64,000 bases of DNA from an uncultured Pseudomonadales bacterium (GTDB lineage Bacteria; Pseudomonadota; Gammaproteobacteria; Pseudomonadales; Azotimanducaceae), in assembly GCA_958296195.1 (NCBI GenBank), contig OY282455.1, forward strand, positions 2,046,001-2,110,000. Reading direction: 5' to 3'. The number at the start of each line of letters is the position of its first letter. The stretch's first letter is position 1. The notes under the pieces were generated by a model that worked only from the letters and a program-made list of their open reading frames with translations, had not been told where the DNA came from and did no database searches. A program made the position numbers and the translations under genes. Shown in pieces: positions 53,002 through 61,609 of this stretch.

Positions 53002-53150
53002 GTGGACCGCTGCCGGACGCGGCACGAGGGCTGGAGTGCGAGGCACATTCACTTCCGGCGTCGCCACGACGGGGGGAGGCGCCGCAAGCGTTGGGACATG
53101 ATCGTGACGATGGACGACGCGGCGGGCGAGCACTGTTCAATGCTCCTCAA
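53002..53150 (+). pseudogene. Transposase relic (N-terminal/core part, ISNCY/IS1202-like)
   Basis: The frame reads HEGWSARHIHF, then a short basic run, then WDMIVTMDDAAGEHCSM. In intact IS1202-type transposases these two blocks (GW.VRHFH and WDLIVTMDDAT.EHYSM) are separated by roughly 60 residues, so an internal deletion has joined them. It lies in the 442-base gap between lldD and the STAS gene. No complete ORF remains. Confidence 0.55.
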
Positions 53151-53219
53151 GCGCCGGCCGTCAGGGTGCAAACTTGCGCAGCGGAAAGCGCCAATACCTT
53201 GCCCGCACCCACCGCAGCC

Positions 53220-53263
53220 AAACCGGACAGTTCATTTGCCCTAAAACTGGACACTTCCATTTG
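53220..53263 (+). repeat. Paired IS end repeats next to the transposase relic
   Basis: Two imperfect direct copies: AAACCGGACAGTTCATTTG (53220-53238) and AAACTGGACACTTCCATTTG (53244-53263). The first resembles the motif at 42402-42420. They probably mark the right end of the decayed element. Confidence 0.5.
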
Positions 53264-53352
53264 TTGCTAACAATGCCAAACAGCCACTTGCCGCAACGGA
53301 AGGCTGGCGGATACAATTCTTAACGCCCTGATCAATGCTTGAGAGGAAGTAG

Positions 53353-53706
53353 ATGGAGGTAACAACAAGCCACCGGGAGAACTCGACTGTGGCCGTCGTC
53401 AGCGGGCGGGTTGACTCCATGTCCGCGCCGGATTTTCAGGACGCGTTGGGTGCCGCCGTTGATGCGGGCGGCAGCCGCCTAATTTTGGATTGCACCGAAC
53501 TCTCGTACATCAGCAGCGCCGGTCTGCGCGCCTTGCTCATCACCGTCAAGAAGGTGGATGCCTTGGGCGGTGGGGTCTGCATGTGTACGCTGTCCGGGCC
53601 GATTCGGGAGGTGTTGGAGGTCAGCGGCTTTGTGCGCTTCCTGAAGATATGCGACAGCGTTGCCGATGCGGAGGCGAGCTTTGCCAACTCGTCGCCAGCC
53701 GAATGA
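53353..53706 (+). CDS. STAS-domain anti-sigma factor antagonist-like protein
   Basis: 117 residues. The SpoIIAA-type core runs RVDSMSAPDFQDALGAAV and LILDCTELSYISSAGLRALL, with the Ser that is phosphorylated in homologues (in ISSAGLR). GAGAGGAAG precedes the ATG. Such proteins bind HPK-type kinases or anti-sigma factors; no partner kinase or phosphatase gene is in the window. Its stop overlaps the ATG of the MOSC-like gene (ATGA). Confidence 0.85.
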   Translation: MEVTTSHRENSTVAVVSGRVDSMSAPDFQDALGAAVDAGGSRLILDCTELSYISSAGLRALLITVKKVDALGGGVCMCTLSGPIREVLEVSGFVRFLKICDSVADAEASFANSSPAE

Positions 53707-54257
53707 AGCACCTGACGGCAACGGAGCTCGAAGCCGGGCTGGCGCATGTCCAAGCGTCGCCGGAGGACGGCGGCGCCTTGGAGATGATCGTCCGCCGTCC
53801 GCAAACCAACGCGCGGGAGGCGCTTGACGAGGGGATGCTGGACTTGGCCGAGGGCCTAGTGGGCGACAATTGGCGTACCAAGGGCAGCCCAACGACAGCG
53901 GATGGCTCTTCGGACCCGGAAATGCAGCTCAACATCATGAACGCTAGGGTGGCGGCGCTGGTGGCCGGCAGCCGTGACCGCTGGCCGCTGGCGGGGGACC
54001 AGCTCTATTTGGACTTGGACTTGAGCGGCGCCAACCTGCCGCCGGGCACCCGGCTGCGGCTTGGCGAGGCGCTGCTCGAGGTGACTCCGCCGCCCCACAC
54101 CGGCTGCCGCAAGTTCGTGTCCAGATTCGGCATGGAAGCCATGAAGTTCGTCAACTCCCGCATTGGCCGCCAACTGAATCTGCGCGGCATCAACGCCAAG
54201 GTCGTCGAACCGGGCGTCGTGCGGGTGGGGGACGTCGCTAGAAAAGCGCCCCATTAG
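53703..54257 (+). CDS. MOSC-domain protein
   Basis: 184 residues from ATG 53703, coupled to the STAS gene. Near the middle: LAGDQLYLDLDLSGANLPPG. Then TPPPHTGCRKFVSRFGMEAM, the MOSC signature with the conserved Cys that binds molybdenum cofactor sulfur in relatives, and INAKVVEPGVVRVGD. Function is not known; MOSC proteins transfer sulfur or bind molybdopterin. Confidence 0.85.
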   Translation: MKHLTATELEAGLAHVQASPEDGGALEMIVRRPQTNAREALDEGMLDLAEGLVGDNWRTKGSPTTADGSSDPEMQLNIMNARVAALVAGSRDRWPLAGDQLYLDLDLSGANLPPGTRLRLGEALLEVTPPPHTGCRKFVSRFGMEAMKFVNSRIGRQLNLRGINAKVVEPGVVRVGDVARKAPH

Positions 54258-54382
54258 GCGACGGCTGCACCGCAGCGACTTCGCAATTCCGCAGGGCTGC
54301 GCCAATTTGCGGTTTAACCGGTCGCCGCCGCTTGGAGAAATTTGGGCGGGGCTGCTGTGGCTGGCGGCAGCGGGCCAAGCCT

Positions 54383-55381
54383 TCATTCGTCCTTGTTCAA
54401 GATTTCGTATTTCTTCAGGTAGCCGCGCAACTGGTGGTAGGTCAGGGACAGCAGGTCGGCGGCCTTGCCTTGGTTGTGCTTGGCCGTCTCCAAGGCGCGG
54501 TGAATGGCGGCGGTCTCGAAATCCCGCACCACCTCCTTTAGATTGAACGGCAAGTCCGGCGTTCGCTCGGCTGGCGGCGGTTTGGGGGCGGCCGTCGTGG
54601 CCGGCCGGTAGGGTGAGTCGAACGGATCCAAGGTGATTTCGTGTACGACGCTGTCCGCATCGGCTCGGTAAACGCAGCGCTCCACCACGTTCTTCAGTTC
54701 CCGGACGTTGCCGGGCCAGCCATGCGCGAGCAGGCGTTCCTGGGCGGCGCGGGAGAATCCCGGAAACATCGCCCGCCCAAGGTCCCGGGCCATGTTGATG
54801 GCGAAGCGCTCCGCCAGCAGCAGGATGTCCGTCCGCCGTTCACGCAGCGGCGGCAGGGTGATGACATCGAAGGCCAGCCGGTCCAGCAGGTCGGCGCGGA
54901 ACTTCCCCGCCTCGGCTAGACGCGGCAGGTCTTCGTTGGTGGCGGCGACCAAGCGCACATCGGTGCGCTGGGTTCTGTTGCCGCCCACTCGTTCGTATTC
55001 GCCGTATTCGATCACCCGCAGCAGCTTTTCCTGCACTAGAGGCGAGGTGTTGGCCAGTTCGTCCAGAAACAAGGTGCCGCCGTCGGCCCGCTCGAAGCGG
55101 CCGCGGTGGGTTTTGGTTGCGCCGGTGAAGGCGCCCGCCTCATGGCCAAAGAGTTCGCTTTCCAGCAGGGCCTCGGAGATGGCGGCGCAGTTCATCTTCA
55201 AAAAGGCGTCCTCCGAGCGGTTGGACAGGAAATGCAGCCGCTCGGCGATCAACTCCTTGCCGGTGCCGCGCTCGCCGACGATGAGCACGGGCTTGTCAAG
55301 AGGCGCGACCTGGGAGGTCTCCTCCAGCACTTTGAGGAAGGCGGGGGACTCCCCCAGCGGCGTTTCCGGCTCGGCAGGCAT
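54383..55381 (-). CDS. pspF: Phage-shock operon transcriptional activator PspF
   Basis: Sigma54 activator without a receiver domain. 332 residues: AAA+ domain with Walker A GERGTGKE, intact GAFTGA in FGHEAGAFTGATKTHRG, Walker B LFLDELAN, R-finger segment FRADLLDRLAFD, and a C-terminal Fis-type HTH (GKAADLLSLTYHQLRGYLKK). Held inactive by PspA in characterised systems. Divergent from pspA, with the sigma54 promoter between. This intact protein is a useful contrast to the degenerate regulator at 22.6-23.9 kb. Confidence 0.95.
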   Translation of the reverse strand: MPAEPETPLGESPAFLKVLEETSQVAPLDKPVLIVGERGTGKELIAERLHFLSNRSEDAFLKMNCAAISEALLESELFGHEAGAFTGATKTHRGRFERADGGTLFLDELANTSPLVQEKLLRVIEYGEYERVGGNRTQRTDVRLVAATNEDLPRLAEAGKFRADLLDRLAFDVITLPPLRERRTDILLLAERFAINMARDLGRAMFPGFSRAAQERLLAHGWPGNVRELKNVVERCVYRADADSVVHEITLDPFDSPYRPATTAAPKPPPAERTPDLPFNLKEVVRDFETAAIHRALETAKHNQGKAADLLSLTYHQLRGYLKKYEILNKDE

Positions 55382-55493
55382 GATGCGGATTCTCCCAAAT
55401 ATTGGTCATGTTAGCCAATCAGATTTTGTTGACGATCCTTCAACTCGATTTAATCCATTGAAATATAAAGAAAAAATCAAGAATACCGCAAAC

Positions 55494-55509
55494 TGGCACG
55501 ATATTTGAA
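55494..55509 (+). promoter_or_regulatory. Sigma54 promoter of pspA
   Basis: TGGCACG, four bases, then TTGAA: the -24 element is perfect and the -12 element differs from TTGC by one base. It lies about 52 bases before the pspA ATG, and the upstream 55430-55490 stretch is A-T-rich, suitable for IHF and PspF binding. Confidence 0.8.
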
Positions 55510-55561
55510 TCTCATGCAACAAAGGCTCGCGCCTAGCCATCTTCAAGGAGGTAGATCGCAA

Positions 55562-56275
55562 ATGAGCATCTTTTCGCGCATGACCGACATCATCAACTCG
55601 AACTTGAACGCCTTGCTCGACAAGGCCGAAGACCCGGAGAAGATGGTGCGCCTGATCATCAAGGAAATGGAGGACGCCCTAGTGGAGGTGCGCTCCACCT
55701 CGGCGCGCGCCATCGCGGACCGCAAGGAATTGCTGCGCCGCAGGGAATGGCTCAACGCCGAAGCCGACGAGTGGCAGCGCAAGGCGGAGGTTGCCGTCAG
55801 CAAAGACCGCGACGACTTAGCCAAGCGCGCCTTGGTCGAGCGCAACAAGGCCCGAGAAGGAGCGGAGTCCCTGGGCCGCGAGTTGGATCTGATTGGCGAA
55901 ACCCTTGACAAGCTGAACAGCGACATCGGCGCCTTGCAAGCCAAGATCAAGGACGCCAAGGCCCGTCAGCACGCCATAGTCGTGCGCGGCAAGGCGGCGC
56001 AGACGCGGCTCGGCGTGCGGCGTCAGCTCAACGACCACAATGTCGATGACGCCATGCGGCGCTTCGACCTCTACGAGCGTAAGATGGACGATCTTGAAGG
56101 TCAGGTCGAATCCTACGACTTGGGCCAGAGGACCCTGGCCGACGAGATCGAAGATCTTGAAAAGGACGAGCAGGTCGAAGAGCAGCTCGCGGAGCTGAAG
56201 TCCGGCATTTCCGCTGGTCGGGCCGACCCTGCGGAAACGGGCGATCAGCAAGGTGCGGGGGCCGCAGGTCGATGA
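55562..56275 (+). CDS. pspA: Phage shock protein A
   Basis: Peripheral membrane ESCRT-III-like protein that maintains membrane integrity and inhibits PspF. 237 residues from ATG 55562, with AAGGAGG upstream: MSIFSRMTDIINSNLNALLD amphipathic helix, followed by long coiled coils (ELLRRREWLNAEADEWQRKA). The length is typical (Escherichia coli 222), with a slightly longer tail. First gene of pspA-pspB-pspC. Confidence 0.95.
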   Translation: MSIFSRMTDIINSNLNALLDKAEDPEKMVRLIIKEMEDALVEVRSTSARAIADRKELLRRREWLNAEADEWQRKAEVAVSKDRDDLAKRALVERNKAREGAESLGRELDLIGETLDKLNSDIGALQAKIKDAKARQHAIVVRGKAAQTRLGVRRQLNDHNVDDAMRRFDLYERKMDDLEGQVESYDLGQRTLADEIEDLEKDEQVEEQLAELKSGISAGRADPAETGDQQGAGAAGR

Positions 56276-56355
56276 AACCAACCAGTCAAGCGGGTGCGCC
56301 GCCGCTCCGGCGGCCTCCAGCCGCGCCCGGCTTTAGAGAGAACTAGGGAGCAGCT

Positions 56356-56607
56356 ATGGACGGCTTGGCCATTGCCTTCTTCGTGCCGACGGTTCTGTTT
56401 CTGTGCATCGTCGCGCCCATCTGGATAGTCATGCACTATCGCAGCAAGCAGCGGGCTCAGGGAGCGCTGTCCGAGGAGGAGCGCGAGGAGCTTGCGGCGC
56501 TCAGCATCAGGGCGGAGCAGATGACCGACCGCATTGACACTTTGGAGGCCATTCTGGACGCGCAGACGCCGGGCTGGCGCAAACGGGCGGGCGAGGAGCA
56601 CCGATGA
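56356..56607 (+). CDS. pspB: Phage shock protein B
   Basis: 83 residues: one N-terminal membrane helix (IAFFVPTVLFLCIVAPIWIVMHY) and a cytoplasmic coiled coil (LSEEEREELAALSIRAEQM). Length and topology match PspB, which with PspC senses stress and releases PspF from PspA. Stop overlaps the pspC start (ATGA). Confidence 0.92.
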   Translation: MDGLAIAFFVPTVLFLCIVAPIWIVMHYRSKQRAQGALSEEEREELAALSIRAEQMTDRIDTLEAILDAQTPGWRKRAGEEHR

Positions 56608-57317
56608 GCGAGAACCGCGCCGGCCAAGGGAGCGAAGGGCGCCGTCGCGAGCACCGGCGGGAGCGCCCCAACGGGGGCGAAGGCGGCGTCGCCGAAGAGG
56701 TGCGACGCGCCCTCGACCGTTTGGAGAAGGCCGTTGAAGGCTTGGCTGCGACCGCCGGAGACGCCATCGCCGGCCGGGCCGCGTCCTTCATTGACGAAGT
56801 GGCGGACCGGCTGGAGCGGGATCTGGGCCGCAACGCCTCCAGGAGGAGGCGCCGTCGCCGTCGGGCTGAACGCCATTGGACCTTCGACCGGCCGTCGGCG
56901 AAACGGCTAAGCCGGGACCGCCAGCGGGCCAAGCTCGCCGGCGTCTGCGCCGGCATCGCCCACTACTACGGCATGGAGCCTTGGGTGGTGCGCTGCATGG
57001 CCGTGACCGGCTTGATATTCCTGCCGAGCATTGTCTTCCCGGCCTACTGGATTTTGTTTTTCGTGATGAACCACTCCGGCGGGGGCGAGCGCCGCAATCG
57101 GCATCGGACGCGGCCAACCAACGGCGGCGCCGACCGGGCCTCGGAGGCGCCGGAGCTGGGCGCAAGATTCTCCCCGCGGCGCAGCCTGCGCAATGTGCAG
57201 GCGGACCTCATGCAGGCTGAACTGCGGTTGCGTCGCATGGAGTTCCTCGTCACCTCGGGCCAATACGATCTGCACAAGGAGTTCAACGAGCTTGACGGTC
57301 GCCGCGCTGGGAGCTGA
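56604..57317 (+). CDS. pspC: PspC-domain protein with extended N and C termini
   Basis: 237 residues, about twice Escherichia coli PspC (119). The PspC domain (about 103-152: RAKLAGVCAGIAHYYGMEPW, then one or two membrane helices) is preceded by about 100 residues rich in Arg, Gly and Glu with a helical segment (EEVRRALDRLEKAVEGL). After it comes a basic tail ending in a coiled coil (ADLMQAELRLRRMEFLV). Confidence 0.88.
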   Translation: MSENRAGQGSEGRRREHRRERPNGGEGGVAEEVRRALDRLEKAVEGLAATAGDAIAGRAASFIDEVADRLERDLGRNASRRRRRRRRAERHWTFDRPSAKRLSRDRQRAKLAGVCAGIAHYYGMEPWVVRCMAVTGLIFLPSIVFPAYWILFFVMNHSGGGERRNRHRTRPTNGGADRASEAPELGARFSPRRSLRNVQADLMQAELRLRRMEFLVTSGQYDLHKEFNELDGRRAGS

Positions 57318-57378
57318 ATCTCCCGCCGGCGCAGGACAGCCAACGAATCAATCGACAAGGGTGACGCAAGGAGGAAGC

Positions 57379-57612
57379 ATGGATGTGTTCACCATGGTGG
57401 CGATCATCGTGGTCGCGGCCAGCGCCGGCAGCGTGGCGCGAAGCTACTTAAAAAACCGGGCTGAGCACCGCCCCGACGCGGACGAAGGTGTGCAGCAAGC
57501 GGTTGAGGACTTGCGGCGCCGGGTGGAGGTGCTCGAGCGGATCGTCACCGACGACAAGCGTCGGCTGGCCGCGGAAATCAACGATCTGGATGCCGGCGAG
57601 CGCCCCATCTGA
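57379..57612 (+). CDS. Small membrane coiled-coil protein, fourth gene of the psp operon
   Basis: 77 residues from ATG 57379, with AAGGAGGA upstream. An N-terminal membrane helix (VFTMVAIIVVAASAGSVA) is followed by a basic stretch and a coiled coil (VEDLRRRVEVLERIVTDDKR). The layout copies PspB, but the sequence differs. 61 bases after pspC; probably a psp accessory factor. Confidence 0.65.
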   Translation: MDVFTMVAIIVVAASAGSVARSYLKNRAEHRPDADEGVQQAVEDLRRRVEVLERIVTDDKRRLAAEINDLDAGERPI

Positions 57613-57673
57613 TCCTTTGGCCCTAGCCGCGTCCGTTGTGCTTGCGGGGAGGGATTAGCGGTAGAATGGGGCA

Positions 57674-59287
57674 ATGAGCTACCAGGTACTGGCCCGGAAG
57701 CTGCGGCCGGCGGACTTCGACAGCCTCGTCGGCCAAGACCACATCGTGCGGGCATTGCGTCACGGCCTTGATGCTGGTCGATTGCATCACGCCTATCTGT
57801 TCACCGGCACCCGGGGCGTCGGCAAGACCACGGTGGCCCGCATTCTGGCCAAGTGCCTGAATTGCGAGGCCGGCGTCAGTTCGACGCCTTGCGGTCAGTG
57901 CTCGGTCTGCGCGGAGGTGCAGGAAAACCGCTTCGTCGATCTGATCGAAGTCGATGCCGCCTCGCGCACTCGCGTTGACGACACCCGTGAACTGCTCGAA
58001 AACGCCCAATACCTGCCGGCCCGGGGGCGCTACAAGATCTACCTCATCGACGAAGTCCACATGCTCTCCACGTCCAGCTTCAACGCCCTGCTGAAGACGT
58101 TGGAGGAGCCTCCTGACCACGTTAAGTTCCTGTTGGCCACCACGGACCCCAAGAAGGTTCCGATCACGGTGCTGTCCCGCTGCCTGCAGTTTCAGCTCAA
58201 GAACATCTCCAAGCAGAGGATTGCGGCTTACTTGGCCGAGGCGATGGCGGCGGAAGGCGTTGAGTTTGAGCAGGAGGCTCTCGACCTCATCGCCAAGTCC
58301 GCCCAAGGCAGCATGCGCGACGCCCTTTCCGTCACCGACCAGGCCATCGCGTTCGGGCAGGGCAAGCTGACCGGACGGGATGTGGCCGACTTGCTTGGCG
58401 CCGTGGGGCGCAATGAAATAGCCGCCGTGCTGGAGGCCTTGGGGAGCGGCGGCGCCCAGGCGGTGGTCGATGTCAGCACGGAATTGGCTGAGCGCGGCGC
58501 GGACTTCGAGGCCACGCTGGCCGACCTGCTGCAGGCGCTCCATGACATCGCCGTTGCCAAGGCCTTGGGAGAGGTCGGGGACTCCGCCTTGCATGACCTG
58601 GGCGCTCGAATGACGGCCGAGGCGGTGCAGCTTTATTATCAGATTGGGCTCATGGGCTATCGGGACCTGCGGGTGGGTCCGGATCCCAAGACCGTCTTTG
58701 AGATGACCTTGCTGCGCATGCTCGCCTTCGCGCCGGATGCGGCGGGCGCCGCCGTGCCGCCGTCGGCAGGCGCCAACGCTCCCGCTTCCGCGCCGGCCGC
58801 AACTGAGTCGCCCCGGCCGGCCGCCGCGTCCGCTGGGGCAGGCCGGCAACGCTCCGCTGGGGTGCCGCCGCCGTCAGCGGCCCCGGCCAAGCGCAATGCG
58901 CAGTCGGAGACCCTCGCCGCGGAGTGGCGCGGCTTGGTCAGCCGCATGGACTTGAGCGGCCCCGCCAAGGCGGTGGCCGAGCGATGCATTCTGGTCGAGG
59001 AAAAACGGGACATGCTGCGTCTGCGCCTGGATCAAACTCATGCGGCGCTGCTCACGGACGAGCAGGGCCCCGCCATTGAGCAAGCCCTTGCACCCTTGCG
59101 CGGTCCGCTCAAGGTTGTCATCGAGACCGGGCAGCTAAACGCCGAATCCGCCGCTGAGCTTCGGGAAAGGACCCAAGCGGAGCGGCAAACGGCGGCGCGG
59201 CGGCGGTTCGAGCAGAATGAGGTGGTGCGTTCGCTTGTGGAAGGCTTTGACGGCCACATCATCGATGCGCAGTATCGGGGAACCTGA
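57674..59287 (+). CDS. dnaX: DNA polymerase III subunit gamma/tau
   Basis: Clamp-loader ATPase of the replisome. 537 residues: Walker A TGTRGVGKTTVARILAK (about 44-60), zinc site CLNCEAG...CGQCSVC, Walker B LIDEVHMLS, sensor motif. A Pro/Ala-rich linker from about 350 precedes a tau-specific domain to the end. I saw no A-AAA-AAG slippery sequence, so a gamma product by frameshift is not indicated. Upstream of ybaB-recR, the standard order. Confidence 0.96.
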   Translation: MSYQVLARKLRPADFDSLVGQDHIVRALRHGLDAGRLHHAYLFTGTRGVGKTTVARILAKCLNCEAGVSSTPCGQCSVCAEVQENRFVDLIEVDAASRTRVDDTRELLENAQYLPARGRYKIYLIDEVHMLSTSSFNALLKTLEEPPDHVKFLLATTDPKKVPITVLSRCLQFQLKNISKQRIAAYLAEAMAAEGVEFEQEALDLIAKSAQGSMRDALSVTDQAIAFGQGKLTGRDVADLLGAVGRNEIAAVLEALGSGGAQAVVDVSTELAERGADFEATLADLLQALHDIAVAKALGEVGDSALHDLGARMTAEAVQLYYQIGLMGYRDLRVGPDPKTVFEMTLLRMLAFAPDAAGAAVPPSAGANAPASAPAATESPRPAAASAGAGRQRSAGVPPPSAAPAKRNAQSETLAAEWRGLVSRMDLSGPAKAVAERCILVEEKRDMLRLRLDQTHAALLTDEQGPAIEQALAPLRGPLKVVIETGQLNAESAAELRERTQAERQTAARRRFEQNEVVRSLVEGFDGHIIDAQYRGT

Positions 59288-59310
59288 GGAATCGGTTTGG
59301 GAGAGTTGGC

Positions 59311-59628
59311 ATGAAGGGCCTTGGCGACCTGATGCAGCAAGCGCAGCAGATGCAGGAAAAAATGGGCGCCCTGCAGGCGGAGATGACCGCCTTGGAGGTG
59401 ACGGGCGAAAGCGGTGCCGGGCTGGTGAGCGTGGTGATGAACGGCGCCCACGAGGTGGCGAAGGTGCGTTTGGATCCAAGCCTGATGGCCGAGACGACGG
59501 AGGTTCTTGAAGAGCTGGTCGCCGCTGCCTGCAACGACGCCGTGCGCAAGCTGGAGGCGGCGCAGCGTGACAAGATGTCGCAATTGGCCGGCGGTCTGAG
59601 TGCGCCCCTCGGCAAACTCTTCGCCTAG
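59311..59628 (+). CDS. ybaB: Nucleoid-associated protein YbaB/EbfC
   Basis: 105 residues, family length. DLMQQAQQMQEKMGALQAEM (coiled arm), VTGESGAGLVSVVMNGAHEV and the C-terminal Ala/Asp-rich helix are characteristic. DNA-binding dimer lying between dnaX and recR, as usual. Confidence 0.96.
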   Translation: MKGLGDLMQQAQQMQEKMGALQAEMTALEVTGESGAGLVSVVMNGAHEVAKVRLDPSLMAETTEVLEELVAAACNDAVRKLEAAQRDKMSQLAGGLSAPLGKLFA

Positions 59629-59720
59629 TTTTTTTACCGCACGGAAGCTCGCAACAGATGAGCCAGGTTTGCAGCCGTACGCCGACCCCGCACCGCGGTG
59701 CGGCGACGCCTCGCTAGGAC

Positions 59721-60317
59721 GTGTTCAGCCCCCTGCTTGAACGGCTGGTTCGGTCGCTCCAGGTTTTGCCGGGAGTGGGGCCGAAAAGCGCTCAGCGCAT
59801 GGCCTTCCATGTTCTCCAAAAGAACCGGGAGGGTGGGCAGCAGTTGGCCGAAACCCTGGCCTCGGCGGTGGCGGAGGTGGGGCTGTGCCAGGACTGTCGC
59901 ACTCTGACGGAGACGGCGCGTTGCCGTTTGTGCGCCAACGGCAAAAGGGATGACGGGCTGCTGTGCGTGGTGGAGTCGCCGGCCGACATCGTCGCCATAG
60001 AGCAGGCCGGCGGCTACAGCGGGCGCTACTTCGTCCTGCATGGGCGGCTTTCGCCCATTGACGGCGTGGGTCCCGAGGAGCTTGGGCTGGCGCAACTGCT
60101 GGCCAAGGTGCGGGAAAGGAAGCCGGAGGAAGTGATTTTGGCGACCAATCCCACCGTGGAGGGGGAGGCCACCGCCTTCTACGTCTCCGACCTCATCAAG
60201 GATGAAGTGGGCAGCATTTCGCGCATCGCCCACGGGGTGCCCATCGGCGGCGAGCTCGAATACGTCGATGGCGGCACCATCGTTCACGCACTGCAGGGGC
60301 GCCGCCGTCTTAGCTGA
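59721..60317 (+). CDS. recR: Recombination protein RecR
   Basis: RecFOR-pathway mediator that loads RecA on gapped DNA. 198 residues from GTG 59721: N-terminal HhH ([15 protein letters not shown]), zinc finger [16 protein letters not shown], Toprim domain ([20 protein letters not shown]) and C-terminal Walker-B-like segment. The family length is about 200. Confidence 0.96.
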   Translation: MFSPLLERLVRSLQVLPGVGPKSAQRMAFHVLQKNREGGQQLAETLASAVAEVGLCQDCRTLTETARCRLCANGKRDDGLLCVVESPADIVAIEQAGGYSGRYFVLHGRLSPIDGVGPEELGLAQLLAKVRERKPEEVILATNPTVEGEATAFYVSDLIKDEVGSISRIAHGVPIGGELEYVDGGTIVHALQGRRRLS

Positions 60318-60405
60318 AGCCTTCAACCCTCCCGCTCCGGTGAAAAACGCGCCGCCGGCGCCTGGTCCGCCTCGGCTGATTGGGTTTCAACCGTTGTGAG
60401 GCGCC

Positions 60406-61512
60406 ATGCGGACGGATTTTGACGGCGGTTGCTGGGTGGCCTGCAACGACGCCTTGGCGGAAGCCGCCGAGCAATGGGGCGGGGCGGTGGGCTTGGATAC
60501 GGAGTTTCAGCGCACCGACACCTATTTCCCAATTCCCGGCCTCTATCAGTTATCGACGGCATCCGGCGTCTGGCTGATCGATCCCTTGGCCATCGATGAC
60601 TGGACGCCGCTCACACGGCTGCTTGAGGATGCCGGCTGCATCAAGGTCATGCACTCCTGCTCCGAGGACTTGGAGCTGCTGGGCCATCACCTGGGCGTCC
60701 GCCCAACCAACCTTTTCGATACGCAGTTGGCCTACGCCTTTCTTTCGGAGCACTACAGCTTGAGCTACGCCAACTTGGTCAAGGCGCTGCTGGGCTTGGA
60801 TTTGCCCAAGCAGCAAACCCGTTCCAACTGGCTGCTGCGGCCCCTGTCCGTTGCGCAACTCGGCTACGCCTGCGGGGATGTGGCGTCGCTTCTTGATTTG
60901 CATGGGCGGTTGCTGGATGGCTTGGAGGCGCTTGGTCGGCGGGGCTGGTTTGCGGAGGAGATGGCTCGACGCGAACGGCCAGTGCAGCATGCGCCGGAGG
61001 CATACTTCGCCGGCGTCAAGGGTGCTTGGCGGCTGCGTCCCGAAGAGCTCGGCGCCTTGCGGGCGCTCTGCGCTTGGCGGGAGCGCAAGGCGGCGGCCGA
61101 GGATGTGCCCCGCAATCGGGTGGTCTGGGATGAGCACCTGCTTGAATTCGCTCGGCAGCGCCGGCTCACCCAGTCCATAATTGAATCCAGAGTGCCGCGC
61201 CGCCTCGCTAGGCGCTACGCCGAAGAACTGCTGTGCGCCCATGAACTTGGCCGGGAGCAGCCCGAGACTCAAGCGTTGCCCCGGCCGCTCAGCCCCAGCC
61301 AAGCCGCGGCCTTCAAGCAACTGCGGGATCTGGGCCGCAGTCGAGCGGCGGCGCTGGGCATGGCCCCGGAACTCCTGTCGAGAAGGCGTGACCTGGTCGC
61401 CTGCCTGCACCATCATGCCGCCAAGGGCGAATTGCCGGAATCCCATCGAGGTTGGAGGTGGCCCGTCGTCGGCGCCGACTTCACCGCAGTCCTTGCTGCG
61501 GCCAACGCCTAG
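60406..61512 (+). CDS. rnd: Ribonuclease D
   Basis: 3'-5' exonuclease in tRNA 3' end processing. 368 residues. DEDDy catalytic set: Asp and Glu in GLDTEFQRTDTYFP, Asp in HSCSEDLELL and FDTQLAYAFL, and Tyr/Asp in YACGDVASLLDL. An HRDC domain follows (LRPEELGALRALCAWRERKA) with a second HRDC-like part near the C terminus. Follows recR by 88 bases. Confidence 0.94.
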   Translation: MRTDFDGGCWVACNDALAEAAEQWGGAVGLDTEFQRTDTYFPIPGLYQLSTASGVWLIDPLAIDDWTPLTRLLEDAGCIKVMHSCSEDLELLGHHLGVRPTNLFDTQLAYAFLSEHYSLSYANLVKALLGLDLPKQQTRSNWLLRPLSVAQLGYACGDVASLLDLHGRLLDGLEALGRRGWFAEEMARRERPVQHAPEAYFAGVKGAWRLRPEELGALRALCAWRERKAAAEDVPRNRVVWDEHLLEFARQRRLTQSIIESRVPRRLARRYAEELLCAHELGREQPETQALPRPLSPSQAAAFKQLRDLGRSRAAALGMAPELLSRRRDLVACLHHHAAKGELPESHRGWRWPVVGADFTAVLAAANA

Positions 61513-61609
61513 TGGAGCCTTGGCGGTGCGCTTTTGTTAACCTAGTCGGCGGCGGGAGGCCAGCAAGCCAGACCGGCGCGAAATCTTGGATGCACAATGA
61601 CAAGGCGCA

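Noticed and set aside
57613-57673. 4.5S (SRP) RNA next to dnaX, as in pseudomonads
   Set aside because: The gap is only 61 bases and shows no SRP Alu/S-domain sequence.
57674-59287. Programmed frameshift in dnaX producing a gamma subunit
   Set aside because: I looked for an A-AAA-AAG-type slippery run followed by a hairpin and found only a short A run (GAGGAAAAACGG) out of the required phase.
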